A stretch of DNA of 8,134 nt from Acidobacteriota bacterium (GTDB lineage Bacteria; Acidobacteriota; UBA6911; RPQK01; DATIPO01): positions 1 through 8,134 of the forward strand of contig JANQFM010000544.1 of NCBI GenBank assembly GCA_028277865.1. The letters run 5' to 3'. The notes below the pieces were generated by a model that was not told the DNA's origin, made no database searches, and saw only the letters and a program-made list of their open reading frames with translations. The stretch's first letter is position 1. Each line of letters starts with the position of its first letter. Below are positions 5,167-8,134 of this stretch, piece by piece. The translations under genes were made by a program, and so were the position numbers.

Positions 5167-7761
5167 TCATCGCAGCAAGGCGTTGAAGAGGAGCTTGAAG
5201 GTTCCGTGGGTTTGGGCCCTGTGCTGGGTGCGGAATCCGATCAGCACCACCTCTCCCCCGCCGTATTTGGCGGACACCATGGCCGCCTTGTTGGAGAGGT
5301 GCTTTTCGCCGATCAGCCATCCGCTTTGCAGGATGTCTTTTTTGACGTAGTCAGCCACGCGGCGGTAGCGGTCGTTGTTCCTGGAGGGGGTGATCTCGAA
5401 GGCTGGGCCTTGCCAAAAGAGCACCAATCCCTCGGAGGGCATTCCGTAGGCCAAAGGGTGCCTGTCATCGAATCGAACTTTGAGCGTCGAGCCGGGGCAG
5501 AAGAAATCCTTGGAATCGAGGCCGTCCAGCGCGTTGCGGACGTTGAGGTCGAACTTGTCGAGCGCGAACATGCTGGCGCCGCCCAAGGTCACCAAAGACC
5601 CTCCTTCCTCCACAAACTTCTTGAGGGCCTCAACACCTTCCTTGCCGATGCCGCTCATGTACTGCGGAGGGTAGTTTTGCCTGGGGCGGCCTCCTCGGGA
5701 TTCACCGGCCTCGCCGGTGATCATGGAGGTCGAATCGTGGGCGAGGATGATCACGTCGTAGTTGGCTGCCAGTCCGCCCTTTTTGATTTCGTCGTCCTTT
5801 AAAGAGGTGTAGGGAAAGGCGAACTGCTCCAGCACGAATCGGGTCCAGCCCTCATCCATGCTGCCGCCCCGGTAGCGGTAGTACATGGCGGTGCGCATCC
5901 GCTTCAGATCGTGGACCCCGTCTGTCGGCTGGCTTTGCAGGGACGTCAAGCGGACTCCGGTTTGGTCGGCGACATCCTGTAGAACCGTCGGCGAACCACC
6001 TTGCACAATGAAATCACCGCGCCTGAGCTCCCTTTGGGGTTCATCGACGCGCAGGATCGAGGCGCCTTGGTCCAACAGCAGGTTGACCGCCTTGTAGCTG
6101 GCGTTGAGCCTTCCGTCCAGCACCCATCTCGAACCTGAATCGACCCGGCCGGGCAACGGCACGTCGGCCTCGAGGTCCGCCAAGTCGCCTTCGACGGCAG
6201 CATCGATCGGGTCCACCCGCACGCCCATCAACTCGGCCATTGTGTGGGTCGAGGTATCGTAAGGCCTCAAGGGCGAGCCGTCCCGGCGCCGGGTCCACTC
6301 GTTGTCGGGATAGAGCGTTCGGCCCAGCAGGTTGCGGATCAGGCCCATCTTGGGCTGGGCCAGCGAAACCAGGTAGGATCCGGCGCCAAAGGTCATCCCT
6401 GCGACGCGGATGGGCTGCTTGGCCTTCTGGATTCGGATGTCCGACATCCGCAGCGTGTTGATCAACTTGACGGCGGTGAGCGGGTCGTGCTGATCGGAAG
6501 GGATGACGTAGGCCTTGGGAGAGCCCTGGGCTCCGCGCTCGGTTTGCCTCTTGGCTTTCAGATAGCCGTTGTAGAGGACCGTCTCCTTGTTGCGGGCGGC
6601 CAGATCCATGATGGCCCAAGCGGCCACCTTTTGCTGGGCCACGATATCCCCCAAGCGCCACCAGCCGCCCGGCCAGGGATTGGGCATGGTGGACTGGGCT
6701 TCGTACTCGGGCAATCCGCGTGCGCCGCCCCGCAGCTGGTCGGGGTGCAGGTAGAGCGGAGTGGCCAGGTTGGCGCTGGCCGACTCGGTGAGCATTCCGG
6801 CAATGTTGTGAAAAGGGGTGATCCAGTGCCATCCGAAATGTCCCCAGCCCGGATACTGGCCGGCATTGAGGACGCCCGAGTGGCCCTGCTCCTCCAGCTT
6901 GTAGGCGATGTGGGCGCCGTACCAGCTCAGCTCGCGCCACATGAGCGGATCGGCATGGGGGCGGATGGGCTCGCTGTAGGGCGGCACGTACAGGCGCACC
7001 CCGTAGCTGCCCATCTGGTGGTGGTCCACATAGGCCTGAGGCTTCCAGTCGCGGTAGAGAACCTTGCCCGTGTAGACGGCCTCGATCATGTTCATGAAGT
7101 CGCCGTCGCGGTTGTTGTCGTGGCCCACGTACTTGTGGTACAGCCAGGGCAGCCCCACCCCTTCGTACTCGGTCCCCAGCTGCTGGTTGTACCAGTCGGT
7201 GACCATGATCTGCCCGTCCGGGTTGAAGCAGGGGAACAAGAGCTGAATGGTGTTGTCCAGTATGCGCATCGTTTCCGAGTCGTTGCGGGACAGCAAGTCG
7301 TAGGTGAAGTCCGGAGCGGTCTGGGCACCGGCCACCTCGGAGGAATGGAGCCCAAAGGACTGGCTGACAACCGCCTTGCCCTGCTCGATCAGCTTTTTGA
7401 CCTCTGCTTCGAGAGTGCTCGGATCCTGGATCTTCAGGTTGACGGCTCTGAGCCGTTCCAGGTTGGACAGGTTGTCTGCCGAGCTGATGATGGCCAGCAA
7501 GTAGGGATGGCCCTCGGTGGAAGGCCCCAGGTCGATCACCCGGATGCGGTCGCTTTCCCTTTCCAGCAGCCGGTAGTACTCGACGATCTTGTCCCAGCGG
7601 GCCAGCTTCTTGTCAGTGCCCAGCTTGAACCCGAAGAATTCCTCGGGCGTCGTGATTTGGTCGTTGACCGCCTTTTCGGCTGCCTCGGCGACCGGATGAC
7701 CGGCCATGGCGACTCCGCACAGCAGCAAAGAAAGTAAAATCGCTCGAATCCTGAATCTCAT
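5167..7761 (-). CDS. Secreted M14-family zinc carboxypeptidase
   Basis: An 864-residue exported peptidase. It has a signal peptide (RFRIR, hydrophobic 8-20, cut near AMA or AEA). The M14 catalytic domain spans about 40-400: zinc ligands His139 and Glu142 in GLHSSE, substrate-binding-type NNRDGDF (216-222, matching the 'NRN' segment of carboxypeptidase A), third zinc ligand His247 or His248 in VDHHQMGS, and the probable catalytic Glu326 in GMLTESAS. The residues needed for activity are present. The C-terminal half (about 415-864) is not part of the core fold. Residues about 640-860 (YDVIILAHDS, then KKFVEEGGSLVTLGGAS, later GEVVLIGFRTQHRAQTHGTFKLLFNALL) look like the class I glutamine-amidotransferase-like fold found fused to such peptidases, without an obvious catalytic Cys. 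It probably degrades peptides outside the cytoplasm. The ATG has AAGGGGGG three bases upstream (7765-7772). A DUF1801 gene follows on the same strand. Confidence 0.92.
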   Translation of the reverse strand: MRFRIRAILLSLLLCGVAMAGHPVAEAAEKAVNDQITTPEEFFGFKLGTDKKLARWDKIVEYYRLLERESDRIRVIDLGPSTEGHPYLLAIISSADNLSNLERLRAVNLKIQDPSTLEAEVKKLIEQGKAVVSQSFGLHSSEVAGAQTAPDFTYDLLSRNDSETMRILDNTIQLLFPCFNPDGQIMVTDWYNQQLGTEYEGVGLPWLYHKYVGHDNNRDGDFMNMIEAVYTGKVLYRDWKPQAYVDHHQMGSYGVRLYVPPYSEPIRPHADPLMWRELSWYGAHIAYKLEEQGHSGVLNAGQYPGWGHFGWHWITPFHNIAGMLTESASANLATPLYLHPDQLRGGARGLPEYEAQSTMPNPWPGGWWRLGDIVAQQKVAAWAIMDLAARNKETVLYNGYLKAKRQTERGAQGSPKAYVIPSDQHDPLTAVKLINTLRMSDIRIQKAKQPIRVAGMTFGAGSYLVSLAQPKMGLIRNLLGRTLYPDNEWTRRRDGSPLRPYDTSTHTMAELMGVRVDPIDAAVEGDLADLEADVPLPGRVDSGSRWVLDGRLNASYKAVNLLLDQGASILRVDEPQRELRRGDFIVQGGSPTVLQDVADQTGVRLTSLQSQPTDGVHDLKRMRTAMYYRYRGGSMDEGWTRFVLEQFAFPYTSLKDDEIKKGGLAANYDVIILAHDSTSMITGEAGESRGGRPRQNYPPQYMSGIGKEGVEALKKFVEEGGSLVTLGGASMFALDKFDLNVRNALDGLDSKDFFCPGSTLKVRFDDRHPLAYGMPSEGLVLFWQGPAFEITPSRNNDRYRRVADYVKKDILQSGWLIGEKHLSNKAAMVSAKYGGGEVVLIGFRTQHRAQTHGTFKLLFNALLR

Positions 7762-7790
7762 GCACCCCCCTTGTTGTCGGTCCTGGGCAG

Positions 7791-7819
7791 ATTTCCGTCG
7801 ATCCTGTTCATCCTGTCAA
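7791..7819 (-). promoter_or_regulatory. Possible promoter of peptidase gene
   Basis: The minus strand has a perfect TTGACA (7814-7819), a 17-base spacer and GGAAAT (7791-7796), the last matching only three of six -10 positions. It would give a leader of roughly 20-25 bases before the ATG at 7761. The box lies inside a tandem repeat and may be coincidental. Confidence 0.35.
7792..7818 (+). repeat. 9-base tandem repeat ATCCTGTTC/ATCCTGTCA
   Basis: Two close copies, ATCCTGTTC (7801-7809) and ATCCTGTCA (7810-7818), are preceded by a degenerate third, TTTCCGTCG (7792-7800), and followed by a run of A. On the minus strand this is the ACAGGATNA-type repeat after a T-run that I recall from intergenic regions of many unrelated bacterial genomes. 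Confidence 0.6.
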
Positions 7820-7909
7820 AAATTCCTGCCTCCTTCCACTCCCAACTCATTGGTCGGGGCTTTCGCTTTTGGGCTTCAGGCGCTGCCCGGGCGTGCAGCG
7901 ATCAGGCCA

Positions 7910-7963
7910 GGGTTCCAGGTTCCGGGTTTCGGGTTCTGGAGCCTGGGGCCTGGAACCCGGAAC
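7910..7963. repeat. Nested inverted repeat with two alternative stems
   Basis: Two perfect 10-base pairings share arms. GGGTTCCAGG (7910-7919) pairs with CCTGGAACCC (7949-7958), and GTTCCGGGTT (7919-7928) pairs with AACCCGGAAC (7954-7963). Because the right arms overlap, only one can form at a time. The whole stretch is built from short GGTTCC/CCGGG/CCTGG variants. Confidence 0.65.
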
Positions 7964-8063
7964 TCCTGACCAGCTGCCAGACTTTTCGGAGCCAGATCTG
8001 ATTCAATTGGTGAAGAATCCTGCGACCTTAGCGGGCTAGGAGTCTGCGCGGCAGAAAATTGAT

Positions 8064-8081
8064 CTACTGCGAAAGCGGTAG
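8064..8081 (+). other. Small hairpin with GAAA tetraloop
   Basis: CTACTGC (8064-8070) pairs with GCGGTAG (8075-8081), seven pairs including one G-U if read as plus-strand RNA, around GAAA, a GNRA tetraloop. It lies 43 bases before the ATG at 8125 and could belong to the leader of a gene outside the window. Confidence 0.4.
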
Positions 8082-8134
8082 AATCGGCCCATATTCCCCC
8101 GATTTTTCGGCAAATAGAGCGACTATGAGCCTCA

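Larger units (their letters stand above)
7762..8134. other. Gene-free region upstream of the peptidase
   Basis: I see no supportable gene in these 373 bases. The short plus-strand frames here have no family resemblance and run through repeats. The stretch contains a 9-base tandem repeat with a promoter-like box (7791-7819), a nested inverted repeat (7910-7963) and a GNRA-loop hairpin (8064-8081). An ATG at 8125 near the right edge may begin a plus-strand gene, but only ten bases of it are visible. Confidence 0.6.

Noticed and set aside
4507..5802. Plus-strand open frame (431 codons) across the DUF1801 gene and the peptidase end
   Set aside because: It runs opposite two well-recognised genes and a repeat-bearing spacer, with no motifs of its own.
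6244..7737. Long plus-strand open frame (497 codons) opposite the M14 peptidase
   Set aside because: The minus-strand frame has a signal peptide and all M14 motifs. The plus-strand frame has no family resemblance and is the usual antisense shadow in GC-rich DNA.
7706..8001. Short plus-strand frames upstream of the peptidase
   Set aside because: They read through the tandem and inverted repeats, overlap the peptidase start or lack a ribosome site, and have no recognisable domain.
8059..8084. Plus-strand promoter TTGATC with TAGAAT
   Set aside because: The spacing is only 14 bases, too short for a standard promoter, and the boxes overlap the GAAA hairpin.
8125..8134. Start of a plus-strand gene
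   Set aside because: Only ten bases are visible and there is no good ribosome binding site, so it cannot be supported as a feature.

Overview
The window is GC-rich and gene-dense. It carries one partial and five complete protein genes, and its gaps are full of small inverted and tandem repeats. I see no tRNA, rRNA, CRISPR array, transposase or phage gene. The style of the proteins (a large secreted M14 peptidase, a hybrid sensor kinase with HAMP, a DUF1801 protein, a VanZ-like protein) together with hairpins carrying a constant TGAA loop suggests a soil- or sediment-type Gram-negative bacterium, perhaps Acidobacteriota. That placement is an inference from memory of such genomes and is only moderately secure.

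Left part (1-3601). The C-terminal end of a VanZ-like membrane protein runs in from the left edge on the plus strand. It converges on a minus-strand pair across a 348-base gap that holds a cluster of short hairpins (302-433). The minus-strand pair consists of a short secreted phosphate-binding-protein-like gene (3089-3601) followed, 104 bases downstream, by a hybrid histidine kinase (588-2984: two membrane helices, HAMP, HisKA, HATPase, two receiver domains, no Hpt). The arrangement suggests a periplasmic ligand-binding partner co-expressed with its sensor kinase.

Middle part (3602-4635). A 281-base divergent gap contains three more hairpins and leads to a plus-strand secreted tyrosine-phosphatase-like protein (3883-4416). 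It converges on the next minus-strand genes across a gap with a weak hairpin and a 14-base-period repeat.

Right part (4636-8134). A large secreted M14 zinc carboxypeptidase-family protein (5167-7761) is followed on the same strand, 75 bases later, by a DUF1801 protein (4636-5091) with its own strong ribosome binding site. Related GGTTCC/CCGGGTTTC-type repeats lie at both ends of the peptidase gene, in inverted orientation. Upstream of the peptidase a 9-base tandem repeat overlaps a promoter-like TTGACA box. The last ~370 bases have no gene I can support.

No clearly new multi-gene system is visible. The items most worth a second look are the TGAA-loop hairpin cluster, the repeat pair around the peptidase gene, and the short binding protein paired with the sensor kinase.
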